From: CAVRTM01 sp963696105
GTDB lineage: Bacteria > Actinomycetota > Actinomycetes > Actinomycetales > Dermatophilaceae
DNA: 64,000 nt
Assembly: GCA_963696105.1 (NCBI GenBank)
Contig: CAVOIP010000001.1
Span: 310,001 to 374,000, forward strand
Direction of reading: 5' to 3'
Below the pieces are notes generated by a model, which made no database searches, had not been told where the DNA came from, and saw nothing but the letters and a program-made list of their open reading frames with translations. Both the position numbers and the translations under genes were made by a program. This document shows positions 48,239 through 57,106 of this stretch, piece by piece (the stretch's first letter is position 1; each line of letters starts with the position of its first letter).

Positions 48239-48757
48239 ATGACGTCACAACCGGGCGGTATGAGCCGCCGAGGGATGCCGGCCCACGGACTGACCCTGGA
48301 CTACCCCATGTCCCTCGGGACCTTCGAGAGGTACGACCAGGCCCAGCACGCCGTCGACTACCTCTCCGACCACGAGTTCCCCGTCCAGAACTGCATGATC
48401 GTGGGCACCGACCTCAAGCAGGTGGAGCGGGTCACCGGACGGCTCACCCGCGGCCGGGTGGCCGGAGCCGGTGCGCTGTCGGGCATGTGGATGGGCCTGT
48501 TCGTCGGCCTGATCTTCTCCCTGTTCAACGCCAACCGTGGGGCGCTGACGATCCTCTCGACGGTCATCTTCGGTGCCCTGTTCGGCCTGGTGTGGGCGCT
48601 GATCGGCTACGCCGCCACCCGCGGGCAGCGGGACTTCAGCTCCGTCAGCCAGGTGGTCGCCACGCGCTACGAGGTGCTCGTCGAGCACAAGTTCGCGGAG
48701 CAGGCCCGCGGGATGCTGGCGCAGATGCCCGGCGGGGGTCCGGCCCTCACGGCCTGA
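48239..48757 (+). CDS. General stress membrane protein (GSP17M/YflT-like, Rv1234-like)
   Basis: 172 residues. N-terminal domain MSLGTFERYDQAQHAVDYLSDHEFPVQNCMIVGTDLK (YflT/DUF1269-like), two central membrane helices (residues ~80-125), and a short C-terminal domain (VLVEHKFAEQARGMLAQMP). Members are induced by heat or general stress; function is not known. A 17-bp hairpin follows. Confidence 0.85.
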   Translation: MTSQPGGMSRRGMPAHGLTLDYPMSLGTFERYDQAQHAVDYLSDHEFPVQNCMIVGTDLKQVERVTGRLTRGRVAGAGALSGMWMGLFVGLIFSLFNANRGALTILSTVIFGALFGLVWALIGYAATRGQRDFSSVSQVVATRYEVLVEHKFAEQARGMLAQMPGGGPALTA

Positions 48758-48782
48758 GCGCCTCGCTCCTGCAGGGCTGCAC

Positions 48783-48821
48783 ACGTCGGCCCCGGCTGCT
48801 GCCTGCAGCCGGGGCCGACGT
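48783..48821. terminator. Bidirectional hairpin terminator, 17-bp perfect stem
   Basis: 48783-48799 pairs with 48805-48821, loop TGCCT. Between convergent genes. Confidence 0.85.
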
Positions 48822-48837
48822 CGTCCTGCTGGTCCGG

Positions 48838-50361
48838 TCACCCCTCCGGGGGCACCACGCGGTTCCACAGCCCGGCGATCCACGCCTCGACCTCGGTGGA
48901 GGTCCGCGGCATGCCGGCCGAGAGGTTCTCGCAGCCGTCGGCGGTGACGACCACGTCGTCCTCGATCCGGACGCCGATGCCACGCAGCTCCTCGGGGACG
49001 AGCTGGTCGTCGGCCTTGAAGTACAGACCGGGCTCGACGGTCAGCACCATGCCGGGGGTGAGGACGGCGTCCATGTACTCCTCACGGGTGGCGAGGGCGC
49101 AGTCGTGGACGTCGATCCCGAGGTGGTGGCTGGTGCCGTGGACCATCCAGCGACGGTGGAACTGCCCGTGCTCCTTGTCCAGGGTCGCCTCGACGTCGAC
49201 GCCCTCGGGCAGCAGGCCCCAGGCGTGCAGGTGCTCGGCGATGACCCGGATCGCGGCCTCGTGCACGTCGGAGAACTTGTTGCCGGGGCGGACCGCGGCG
49301 ATGCCCGCCTCCTGGGCGGCGAGGACCGCGTCGTAGACCTTGCGCTGGGCGTCGGTGAACTCGCCGCTGACCGGCAGGGTGCGCGTGATGTCGGCCGTGA
49401 ACAGGGACTCCACCTCGACACCGGCGTCCAGGAGCAGCAGGTCGCCGTCGTGGACGTCACCGGTGTTCTTGATCCAGTGCAGCGTGTTGGCGTGGTCGCC
49501 CGAGGCGCAGATGGAGTCGTAGCCGACGCCGTTGCCCTGGTGGCGGGCGTAGAGCCCGAAGACCCCCTCGACCCAGCGTTCCCCACGGCCGCGGCGCACG
49601 GCCTCCGGCAGGTCGGCGATGACGGCGTCGAAGCCGTTGCTGGTGGCCTCGATCGCCTCGCGCATCTGGCCGATCTCCCACTCGTCCTTGACGAGCCGGA
49701 GCGTGGACAGGACGTGCGCGAGCTCGTGGTCGGCCTGGACGTGGGCCTCCTGCTCGACCGCCTCGTCGGTCTCGTTCGCCGACGCACGCACCTCGTCGAG
49801 GGTGCGGGTCAGGTCGGCGTCGGCGTCGCGGACGATCCGCACGACCGTGGCGCCGACGTCCTTGCCCAGGGCGTCCGGGAACTCGTCGATGTGCCGCGCG
49901 GACAGACCCAGCTCGGCCTCGATGTCGGCCAGGCTGGGACGGGCACCGACCCAGAACTCGCCGTACCGGGCGTCACCGAAGAACTCCTCGGTGTCGCGTC
50001 CGGCCAGCGGTCGGAAGTAGAGGATCGACTCGTGCGTGCCGTCGTCGCGGGGCTCCATCACCAGCACGGCGTCGGGCTCGCGGTCGCTGCCCAGACCGGT
50101 CAGGTGGGCGAAGGCGCTGTGCGGGCGGAAGACGTAGTCGGTGTCGTTGCTGCGCACCTTCAGGCCACCGGCGGGGACCACGAGCCGCTCCCCGCGGAAC
50201 CGCTCGGAGACGGCGGCGCGGCGGGCCGCGGCCCAGGAGGCGACCTCGGCTCGTGCCGGGGTGGACGTGGTGCGGGGAGCCCAACCGGAGGCGACGAACG
50301 CCCGGAACTCGTCGGTGGTCGGGCGGGCGCGGTTCTCGGGCTTGGGTTGCTGTTCGCTCAC
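48838..50361 (-). CDS. pepP: Xaa-Pro aminopeptidase (aminopeptidase P)
   Basis: 507 residues from GTG 50361. N-terminal creatinase-like domain, C-terminal pita-bread M24 domain with metal ligands: LLLLDAGVEVESLFTADITRT (two Asp), HGTSHHLGIDVHD (His), VLTVEPGLYF (Glu), and IGVRIEDDVVVT (Glu). Cleaves N-terminal residues before proline; cytosolic. Mn2+ or Co2+ dependent in the family. Confidence 0.93.
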   Translation of the reverse strand: MSEQQPKPENRARPTTDEFRAFVASGWAPRTTSTPARAEVASWAAARRAAVSERFRGERLVVPAGGLKVRSNDTDYVFRPHSAFAHLTGLGSDREPDAVLVMEPRDDGTHESILYFRPLAGRDTEEFFGDARYGEFWVGARPSLADIEAELGLSARHIDEFPDALGKDVGATVVRIVRDADADLTRTLDEVRASANETDEAVEQEAHVQADHELAHVLSTLRLVKDEWEIGQMREAIEATSNGFDAVIADLPEAVRRGRGERWVEGVFGLYARHQGNGVGYDSICASGDHANTLHWIKNTGDVHDGDLLLLDAGVEVESLFTADITRTLPVSGEFTDAQRKVYDAVLAAQEAGIAAVRPGNKFSDVHEAAIRVIAEHLHAWGLLPEGVDVEATLDKEHGQFHRRWMVHGTSHHLGIDVHDCALATREEYMDAVLTPGMVLTVEPGLYFKADDQLVPEELRGIGVRIEDDVVVTADGCENLSAGMPRTSTEVEAWIAGLWNRVVPPEG

Positions 50362-50556
50362 GCACCCATCGTGCCACGGTGCCCGGGTCGGGGACGTGGG
50401 TAACGCGGCCAGGGCCGCCACCAACGCGGCGAGGGGTCGGAACCGCGCGGGCGGATCGTGGGGCACCGCGGCCGGTACGGCGGCCTGCCGCGCCGCGCGG
50501 CGTCCCCGTTCGCGCTCGAACTTGAACAAACCGGACAGCGACGTCACCCTTGCGGC

Positions 50557-52014
50557 GTGTCCAGCCCGTCCGCGTCACCCCGCCCCGCCCGACCCCAGCC
50601 CGTCCGCACGCGTGCCCTGCGTGAGCGGGCGGCCAGGGCGGTGCGCTCGACCACGCCGCCGGTGTGGGCGGTGGGCCTCGGCGGCAACGGCGAGGCCGTC
50701 GACCGGGCCCATGCGCGGGCCGTCGTGGACCTCGCGCTGCGGGTCGGTGAGCTGCTGCTGTCCACGGGCGCGTCGGCCTCTGACGTGGTGGCCACGGTGC
50801 TGCGGCTGACCTCTGCCTACGACCTGCAGGCCGTCCACGTCGACATCACCTACACCTCCGTGGCGGTGTCCTGGCACGGCGGCGGGGGGACCGACCCCTT
50901 GACCGTGCTGAGGACGGTCAAGGTCCGCTCGGCCGACTTCACCCGGCTGGAGAACATCCAGCGGCTGGTGCGTGAGGTGGTCGCCGGGGGCGTCCCGGTC
51001 CGCGTGGCGCGGGAGCGGCTGGACGCGGTCGCCAGTGCGCCGCACCCGTACCGGCGCTGGGTCGTCACGGTGTCGCTGGCGCTGCTGGGCGCGGCGGTGG
51101 CCGCGCTGATCGGCGGGTCGGTGTGGGTGATGGCCCTCAGCGCGGCGACGACCGCGCTGGTCGACCGGGTGCAGCGCCGGCTGGCGCACCTCGGGCTGCC
51201 GGCGCTGTTCACCCAGGCCGTGGGGGCCGGCATCCCCACGCTCGTGGCGGTGATGCTGGTCAGCCCGGTCGCCGACCGGTCGAGCCTGCTGCAGGTGTTC
51301 GCGCCCTCGTTGGTGGTCGGTGCGGGGATCGTCGTGCTCCTCGCGGGGCTCTCGGTCGTGGGTGCCGCCCAGGACGCCATCGACGGCTACTACGTCACCG
51401 CTGGCGCCCGCGTGTTCGAGGTGCTGATGCTGACGCTCGGGATCGTGCTGGGTGTCGTGGGGGTGCTGGCGCTGGCCCAGCAGCTGGGCGCCCCCATGCG
51501 GATCTCGGCGCCGTCCACCCTCACCGCCGACACCGGGGTGCAGCTGGCGGCGGCGATGGCCGTCGCAGGCGTCTTCGCCGTGTCGTCGTACGCCGGTGGG
51601 CGAGCCGTCGTGGTGTCCACGGCGACCGCCGGTCTGGGCTGGGTGGTCTACCTCGTGGCGGGTGGCCTGGGCGCCGGCGCGCCGCTGGCCGGTGGCGCCG
51701 CGGCGGCCGTCATCGGCGGTCTGTCCCAGCTGGTGGCGGGGCGGCTCCGGGTGCCGTCCCTGGCCGTCACGACCACCGGCATCGTGCCGCTGCTGCCGGG
51801 CCTGACGGTCTACCGCGGGCTGTTCGAGCTGGTGCACGGCGGGAACGTCGGGATGAACACCGCGATCGCCACCCTGCTGCAGGCCGCGGCCATCGGCATG
51901 GGGCTCGCCGCGGGCGTCAGCCTCGGCACGTTCGTGGCCCGACCGATGGTCACCGAGCTCGACCGCTGGCAACGCCGGGCGCTGCGCCGCTCGGCCGGCG
52001 ACGCGCGAGAGTAA
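50557..52014 (+). CDS. Threonine/serine exporter family protein (ThrE-like)
   Basis: 485 residues from GTG 50557. Soluble DUF1212 part (residues ~45-190: ALRVGELLLSTGASASDVVATVLRL and YTSVAVSW) followed by about ten membrane helices (DUF1212 C-terminal and DUF3815). The fused architecture is the ThrE type of Corynebacterium. Predicted exporter of Thr/Ser. The 195 bp between this gene and pepP has no RBS-like signal at the GTG; start uncertain by ~100 bp (GTG 50458 also in frame). Confidence 0.85.
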   Translation: MSSPSASPRPARPQPVRTRALRERAARAVRSTTPPVWAVGLGGNGEAVDRAHARAVVDLALRVGELLLSTGASASDVVATVLRLTSAYDLQAVHVDITYTSVAVSWHGGGGTDPLTVLRTVKVRSADFTRLENIQRLVREVVAGGVPVRVARERLDAVASAPHPYRRWVVTVSLALLGAAVAALIGGSVWVMALSAATTALVDRVQRRLAHLGLPALFTQAVGAGIPTLVAVMLVSPVADRSSLLQVFAPSLVVGAGIVVLLAGLSVVGAAQDAIDGYYVTAGARVFEVLMLTLGIVLGVVGVLALAQQLGAPMRISAPSTLTADTGVQLAAAMAVAGVFAVSSYAGGRAVVVSTATAGLGWVVYLVAGGLGAGAPLAGGAAAAVIGGLSQLVAGRLRVPSLAVTTTGIVPLLPGLTVYRGLFELVHGGNVGMNTAIATLLQAAAIGMGLAAGVSLGTFVARPMVTELDRWQRRALRRSAGDARE

Positions 52015-52216
52015 CCGAGCCGCTCGGCGACACCGCGCGCGACTCGGGACGGGGACGTGAGCCGCTCGGGCTGCGACGCCCGGACCTGAGCCGACCCCGC
52101 ACACCGCCGGGTGACCAAGCGCACGGGCTGCCGCCCTGTGCGGCGTACGCCGTGGTCCGGCACGATGGCCAGCGGCCGGGGAAAGCCACGGCCGACGGCA
52201 GAGGCGGGAGAGCGGC

Positions 52217-52732
52217 ATGCAGTTCGGGCGCAGCTACGAGGAGTTCGAGGTCGGAGCGGTCTACCGTCACTGGCCCGGCAAGACGGTCACCGAGTACGAC
52301 GACCACCTGTTCTGCCTGCTGACGATGAACCACCACCCGTTGCACCTCGACGCGCACTACGCCGAGGGGTCGACGCAGTTCGGCCGCAACGTGGTCGTCG
52401 GCAACTACGTCTACTCGCTGCTGCTGGGGATGTCCGTCCCCGACGTCAGCGGGAAGGCCATCGCCAACCTCGAGGTCGAGTCGCTGCGGCACGTCGCGCC
52501 CACGTTCCACGGCGACACGCTGTACGGCGAGACGACCGTGCTCGGCAAGCGCGAGTCGGCGTCGAAGGACGACCGCGGCGTCGTGCACGTGGAGACCCGC
52601 GGCTACACCCAGGACGGCACGGTCGTGTGCATCTTCCGGCGCAAGGTCATGGTCCCCAAGGAGTCATACCTGCTGGCGCGCGGCGGCGAGCAGCCCGGCC
52701 GTCCGGTCCCGGTGCCACCCACGACGACCTGA
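52217..52732 (+). CDS. MaoC-family hotdog dehydratase
   Basis: 171 residues from ATG 52217 with a GGGAGAG site. MaoC fold: YEEFEVGAVYRHWPGKTVTEYDDHLFC (catalytic Asp), MNHHPLHLDAHYAE (catalytic His), and VVGNYVYSLLLGMSV. The long N-terminal motif and size resemble mesaconyl-CoA hydratase (beta-methylmalyl-CoA dehydratase, Mcd). With the CitE-like lyase (43.9 kb) and acyl-CoA dehydrogenase (47.0 kb) it could belong to one acyl-CoA route, but the three are not contiguous. Confidence 0.82.
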   Translation: MQFGRSYEEFEVGAVYRHWPGKTVTEYDDHLFCLLTMNHHPLHLDAHYAEGSTQFGRNVVVGNYVYSLLLGMSVPDVSGKAIANLEVESLRHVAPTFHGDTLYGETTVLGKRESASKDDRGVVHVETRGYTQDGTVVCIFRRKVMVPKESYLLARGGEQPGRPVPVPPTTT

Positions 52733-52807
52733 CGCGAGTTCCGTTACGCGGCAGGGATGCTGCGGGCGGCTTGCGGCGTGCCCGCGGCTGGTGTGGGGCG
52801 GATTGAC

Positions 52808-52813
52808 TAGCCT
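52808..52813 (+). promoter_or_regulatory. -10 box of probable leaderless promoter
   Basis: TAGCCT, 6 nt before the GTG of the PHP gene. Confidence 0.5.
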
Positions 52814-52819
52814 TGGGGT

Positions 52820-53665
52820 GTGCGTATCGACCTCCACACCCACTCCTATGTCAGCGACGGTACCCAACCCCCGGGCGACGTCGTCGCGTCCGCGGCGCAG
52901 GCGGGTCTGGACGTCGTCGCGCTGACCGACCACGACACCACCGCGGGCTGGGAGGAGGCGAGCACCGCCGCCGTACGGCACGGGATCGCCCTGGTGCGGG
53001 GGATCGAGATCTCCTGCGCGCGTGACGGCATCAGCGTGCACCTGCTCGGCTACCTGCACGACCCGACCGACGCGGCACTCCTCGCGGAGCTCGAACGCAG
53101 CCGCAGCAGCCGTCACACGCGGGCCGAGCGGATCGTGCGCAAGCTGTCGGCGGACGTGCCGATCACCTACGAGGAGGTCCTGGAGACCGCTGCGCCCGGC
53201 GCGACCGTCGGCCGTCCGCACATCGCCGACGCGCTGGTGGCCAAGGGCGTGGTGGCCACCCGGGACGACGCGTTCGCCGACTACCTCTACATCGGCAGCC
53301 CCTACCACGCCAGCCACTACGCACCGGATCCCGTGACCGCGGTGCGGCTCGTCAACGCGGCCGGGGGCGTTGCCGTGATGGCGCACCCGTTCGCCGGGCG
53401 CCGGGGTCGCCTCGTCCACGACGAGGTCATCGAGGCCATGGCCGATGCGGGGCTCGCGGGGCTGGAGGCACACCACCGCGACCACCTGCCCGAGGACGTC
53501 GCGCGTGCCGAGGAGATGGCGCGCCGGCTCGGTCTGTTCGTCACCGGGTCCAGCGACTACCACGGCGCCGGCAAGGTCAACGTGCTCGGCGAGAACACCA
53601 CCGCGCCGGCGGTGCTGCGCGAGATCGAGGAGCGGGCGTCCGGTGTCCCCGTCCTCTGGCCGTGA
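52820..53665 (+). CDS. PHP-domain phosphoesterase (TrpH-like)
   Basis: 281 residues. Metal-binding motifs: MRIDLHTHSYVSDG (H-x-H), ALTDHDTTAG, GIEISC (Glu), HLLGY, GVAVMAHPFAG (His), and TGSSDYHG (Asp-x-His) at the end. TrpH of E. coli is a 5'-3' exonuclease / 3',5'-nucleoside bisphosphatase. Likely cytosolic RNA or nucleotide degradation. GTG 52820. Confidence 0.88.
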   Translation: MRIDLHTHSYVSDGTQPPGDVVASAAQAGLDVVALTDHDTTAGWEEASTAAVRHGIALVRGIEISCARDGISVHLLGYLHDPTDAALLAELERSRSSRHTRAERIVRKLSADVPITYEEVLETAAPGATVGRPHIADALVAKGVVATRDDAFADYLYIGSPYHASHYAPDPVTAVRLVNAAGGVAVMAHPFAGRRGRLVHDEVIEAMADAGLAGLEAHHRDHLPEDVARAEEMARRLGLFVTGSSDYHGAGKVNVLGENTTAPAVLREIEERASGVPVLWP

Positions 53666-53748
53666 GCCGAGGCATGGCGCTGGAGGCCCCCGCCGGCCCC
53701 GGGGCGGCGCGCGGTGGACGGGTGCGTGGCGCTGTCGGTGACGACGGC

Positions 53749-53754
53749 TAGCGT
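53749..53754 (+). promoter_or_regulatory. -10 box of probable leaderless promoter
   Basis: TAGCGT, 6 nt before the ATG of the PD-(D/E)XK nuclease gene. Confidence 0.5.
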
Positions 53755-53760
53755 GCTGCC

Positions 53761-54648
53761 ATGACGGAGGCGGTACCCGCGGCGGGGGAGCCGGTGCAGC
53801 AGGTGTTCGCAGGCATGCCGGCGCGGCTCTACGCGGCGTCGCCGAGTCGGTTGCTGGCGTGGCTGGACTGCCCGCGTCGCTACCGGATGACCTACCTCGA
53901 CCGTCCGCGCCCGCAGGCGCGGCCCCAGCGGGCGCACACCTCGGTCGGGGTGTCCACGCACAACGCGCTGCGTGACTACTGGGACCTCCCCCCGGCCGAC
54001 CGGTCGGCTGACGCCGCGGCCGGGCTCGTACGCCGCAACTGGGTGGACGCCGGTTTCCGCGACCCCGAGCAGTCGGCCCGGTGGCGCGCGCGAGTGGCGG
54101 CCCAGGTCCGTCGATACCTCGAGGGCGTCGACCCGCACGACGCCCCGGTCGGCACGGAGCGCACCGTCTCGCTGAAGACCGGTACGCTCGCCCTGACCGG
54201 GCGGATCGACCGGCTCGACGCCCGAGCAGGGCACCTGCGGGTGGTCGACTACAAGACCAGCCGCGCCGCGCCGACCGACGACGACGCGCGCACGTCGCTG
54301 CCGCTGGCGCTCTACGCCATCGCCGCCGCACGCATGTTCCGGGCCACCTGCACGCGGGTGGAGCTGCACCATGTCCCGACCGGCTCGGTGGCGGTGCACA
54401 CCCACACCAGCGAGTCGCTGGAACGCAAGCTCGCCGAGGCGGAGTCGATCGCGGCGGACCTGCGCCGGGCCGACGCCGACTTCGCCGAACGTGGGCCGGA
54501 GTCAACGCGGTTCGCGCCTCGGACGTCGGCTCTGTGCACCTGGTGCGACTACCGCGCCCACTGTCACGAGGGGCAGCAGGTCGGTCCCGAGAAGTCGTCC
54601 TGGGCGGCGCTCGAGGGCGAGAACACCCCTCCCTTCCCGCCCGCCTGA
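53761..54648 (+). CDS. RecB-family PD-(D/E)XK nuclease with Cas4/AddB-type Cys cluster
   Basis: 295 residues. First Cys in WLDCPRRYRMTYLDRP near residue 40; nuclease core HNALRDYW (His), ALTGRIDRLD (Asp), LRVVDYKTSR (D-Y-K, the E/D-x-K motif), LPLALYAIAAARM (Q/Y motif); three Cys near the C-terminus in LCTWCDYRAHC. The four Cys fit an iron-sulfur cluster as in Cas4 and AddB. A stand-alone member common in actinobacteria; role in DNA repair is inferred. A 17-bp tandem repeat begins at its stop. Confidence 0.87.
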   Translation: MTEAVPAAGEPVQQVFAGMPARLYAASPSRLLAWLDCPRRYRMTYLDRPRPQARPQRAHTSVGVSTHNALRDYWDLPPADRSADAAAGLVRRNWVDAGFRDPEQSARWRARVAAQVRRYLEGVDPHDAPVGTERTVSLKTGTLALTGRIDRLDARAGHLRVVDYKTSRAAPTDDDARTSLPLALYAIAAARMFRATCTRVELHHVPTGSVAVHTHTSESLERKLAEAESIAADLRRADADFAERGPESTRFAPRTSALCTWCDYRAHCHEGQQVGPEKSSWAALEGENTPPFPPA

Positions 54649-54715
54649 TCCGCGCGTCCGCCCGACCCGCGCTACCGCCCGACCCGCGCCATCGTTCGAT
54701 GCGCGCCGTCCGCCC
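54647..54715. repeat. Tandem array, 17-bp period, four copies, starting at the nuclease stop
   Basis: Units begin at 54647, 54664, 54681 and 54698 with GATCCGCGC, GACCCGCGC, GACCCGCGC and GATGCGCGC; consensus about GACCCGCGCNNCCGCCC. Same period and same place (at the stop codon) as the array after tatB; the two consensus units agree at about 10 of 17 positions. Confidence 0.75.
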
Positions 54716-54740
54716 GGGGCGCCCCCGGGCACGCATCGGT

Positions 54741-54786
54741 ACGAAGGCCGCCACCGGGCCCTGGGGACCTGGGTGGCGGCCTTCGT
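54741..54786. terminator. Bidirectional hairpin terminator, 15-bp perfect stem
   Basis: 54741-54755 pairs with 54772-54786, 16-nt GC-rich loop. Between convergent genes. Confidence 0.8.
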
Positions 54787-54802
54787 GTGCCCGCGCGGGG
54801 CG

Positions 54803-56740
54803 TTACGCCGGGGGACGTGCCGGTGCGTCCGGCGACGCACCGGCGGCACCGGGTCCGGCAGGGGAGGACCCGGCGGTGGCCGTGTCGCCGGCGCCGGCCC
54901 GAGCGCTGTCGCTGTCCTCGTGGGGCTCCAGCACGATGGCAAAGTCCTCGTGCCCGTGCTCGACGACACCGGCGATGACGGCCTGCTCCACCAGCTGGTT
55001 GCCCAGCTCGGCGCGCAGCATCAGCGGGTCACGGCGCAGGTCCTTGACGAGGGCGACACAGAGGCCGGCCATCACCAGGACGAACGGCAGGGCCGACACG
55101 ATCGTGATGTTCTTCAGGCCGGTCAGGGCCGAGGACGCGTCCCCTCCGGTGCCACCGGCGATCAGCATGACCGCCGCGACGGCGCCGGTGAGGACGCCCC
55201 AGAAGACGACGGTGCGGCGCGACGGCTCGATGGTGCCGCGCTCGGACAGGGTGCCCATGACGATGGAGGCGGCATCGGCGCCGGAGACGAAGAAGATGCC
55301 GACGAGGACCATGACCAGGACCGTGGTGACGCTGGCGAACGGGTACTGGTCCAGCAGCTGGAACAGCACACCGTCGAAGTTGACCGAGGCCACCCCGTGC
55401 ACCTTCGTCACCAGGTCGTCGGCCGTCGTGGCAGTGGTGGCCGCGACGCGCTGGGCGTCGATGGCCGCGCCACCGAAGATGGCGAACCAGACCAGGGTCA
55501 CCATGCTCGGCACCAACAGCACACCGGTGACGAACTGCCGGATCGTGCGACCCCGGCTGATGCGGGCGATGAACATGCCGACGAACGGCGTCCACGAGAT
55601 CCACCAGGCCCAGTAGAAGACCGTCCAGCCGGAGAGCCACTTCGCCATGGCGTCGCCGCCGCTGGCCTGGGTGCGCGAGGCCATCTCCGCCAGGTCACGG
55701 CCGTAGTCGCCGACCGCGGTCGGGACCAGGTCCAGGATGAGCACCGTCGGGCCGAGCACGAAGACGAAGAGGGCGAGCGCGATCGCCAGGACCATGTTGA
55801 CGTTGGACAGCCACTGGATGCCCTTGGCGACGCCGGACACGGCCGAGGCGACGAAGGCCACGGTGAGGATCGCGATGATGGCCACGAGCACCGGCGTGCC
55901 CACCGAGCCGAACCAGCCGTTGAACTTCAGGCCGCTGCCGATCTGCAGGGCCCCCAGCCCGAGCGAGGCGGCCGAGCCGAAGAGGGTCGCGAAGATGGCC
56001 AGGATGTCGATCAGCTTGCCGATCGGCCCCTCCGTGCGCGACCCCAGCAACGGCCCGAACGCCGCCGAGATCAGCTGGGAGCGCCCCTTGCGGAAGGTGC
56101 CGTAGGCGATCGCGATCCCCACGACGGCGTAGATGGCCCACGGGTGCAGCGTCCAGTGGAAGAGCGTGGTGGCCATCGCGGTCTGCAGCGCCTGCGGCGT
56201 CTGCCCCTGCACGGTGCCCGGCGGCGGGCTCGCGTAGTGGAACAGCGGCTCGGCCACCCCGTAGAACATCAGGCCGATGCCCATGCCGGCGCTGAACATC
56301 ATCGCGACCCACGACACCGTCTTGAACTCGGGCTTCTCGTTGTCGGTGCCGAGCGGGATGGTGCCGTACCGGCTCGCGGCCAGCCACAGCACGAACACGA
56401 CGAAGAACGACGCGAGCAGGACGAACGCCCAGCCGGTGTTGGTCATGACCCAGTCCAGGGCGCCCGTCGAGGCGGTGTTGAGGCTGGCCGGCCCCAGGAA
56501 GCCCCAGAGGACGAAGGCGATGGCGATGACCGAGGTGACCCCGAAGATCACCTTGTCCACGCCGCGGCGCGGTTCGTCGGCGCCCGCCTGGACCGGCGGC
56601 AGGGACAGCGACTGCAGCAGCTCGTGGGCGTGGTGGGGGTGTGGTGCGGCCGCCCCGGCGGCCTCACCCCCGGGAGAGCCGTCGGGCGAGGGGGCGGCAG
56701 ACGCCGCCGGCTCGCGCGAGGAGTGGATGTCGGTGGACAA
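54803..56740 (-). CDS. BCCT-family betaine/carnitine/choline transporter
   Basis: 645 residues, twelve membrane helices between ~60 and ~590, with long charged N- and C-terminal tails as in BetP-type osmosensing members. Hallmarks: GMGIGLMFYGVAEPLFHY (glycine-rich helix 3) and the aromatic box TVFYWAWWISWTPFVGMFIARIS. Sodium-coupled uptake of glycine betaine or similar osmolytes. Start TTG 56740 (protein begins MSTDIHSS) with a GAAGGG site; no nearby ATG fits. On its antisense strand there is a long spurious open frame. Confidence 0.93.
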   Translation of the reverse strand: MSTDIHSSREPAASAAPSPDGSPGGEAAGAAAPHPHHAHELLQSLSLPPVQAGADEPRRGVDKVIFGVTSVIAIAFVLWGFLGPASLNTASTGALDWVMTNTGWAFVLLASFFVVFVLWLAASRYGTIPLGTDNEKPEFKTVSWVAMMFSAGMGIGLMFYGVAEPLFHYASPPPGTVQGQTPQALQTAMATTLFHWTLHPWAIYAVVGIAIAYGTFRKGRSQLISAAFGPLLGSRTEGPIGKLIDILAIFATLFGSAASLGLGALQIGSGLKFNGWFGSVGTPVLVAIIAILTVAFVASAVSGVAKGIQWLSNVNMVLAIALALFVFVLGPTVLILDLVPTAVGDYGRDLAEMASRTQASGGDAMAKWLSGWTVFYWAWWISWTPFVGMFIARISRGRTIRQFVTGVLLVPSMVTLVWFAIFGGAAIDAQRVAATTATTADDLVTKVHGVASVNFDGVLFQLLDQYPFASVTTVLVMVLVGIFFVSGADAASIVMGTLSERGTIEPSRRTVVFWGVLTGAVAAVMLIAGGTGGDASSALTGLKNITIVSALPFVLVMAGLCVALVKDLRRDPLMLRAELGNQLVEQAVIAGVVEHGHEDFAIVLEPHEDSDSARAGAGDTATAGSSPAGPGAAGASPDAPARPPA

Positions 56741-57106
56741 GGAACGCCCTTCGGGTTCGGTTCAGCAGAGCAGGGACGACGAGCAGGCGTCGTCCGAGGC
56801 GGTCAGCACGAGGGCGGTGGCAGCGCCACAGGACCGCGCCGGTACGGCGGGTCGCGCCCCTCGGCGCAGCCGCCCACAGTGGTGGACAGGGCTGCGTGGA
56901 TCAAACCGGCAGCGTCTCTCGCGTGCTGAGGGCGAGACGCACGTCACGCGTGGGTGGCTGACACACTGGGTGGGCCCAGGATGCCCGCAGACCCCGGCCG
57001 CCACCGCTCGAACCGGCGGCGGCTGGTGTGCCGAGGCTGTCCTTGGAGTACGACGCGCCGGCGCACCGCACGCGCCGCGCGCACCGCGAGAGAGAGGACG
57101 TCCTTC
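56741..57106. other. 366-bp intergenic region between BCCT and parA genes
   Basis: Divergent promoter region for the two flanking genes. No coding sequence is convincing; open frames on both strands have Arg/Pro-rich, non-conserved composition. An ACGCACGTCACGCGTGGGTG stretch at ~56938-56957 is a partial dyad. No clear -10/-35 pair could be assigned. Confidence 0.5.

Noticed and set aside
53761..54648. A Cas4 protein and CRISPR adaptation module
   Set aside because: The protein is a stand-alone PD-(D/E)XK nuclease; no cas1/cas2 or array is in the window.
54371..56929. An 852-codon plus-strand open frame
   Set aside because: It is antisense to the BCCT transporter gene, whose motifs and helices are clear; the translation is acidic/His-rich low-complexity sequence.
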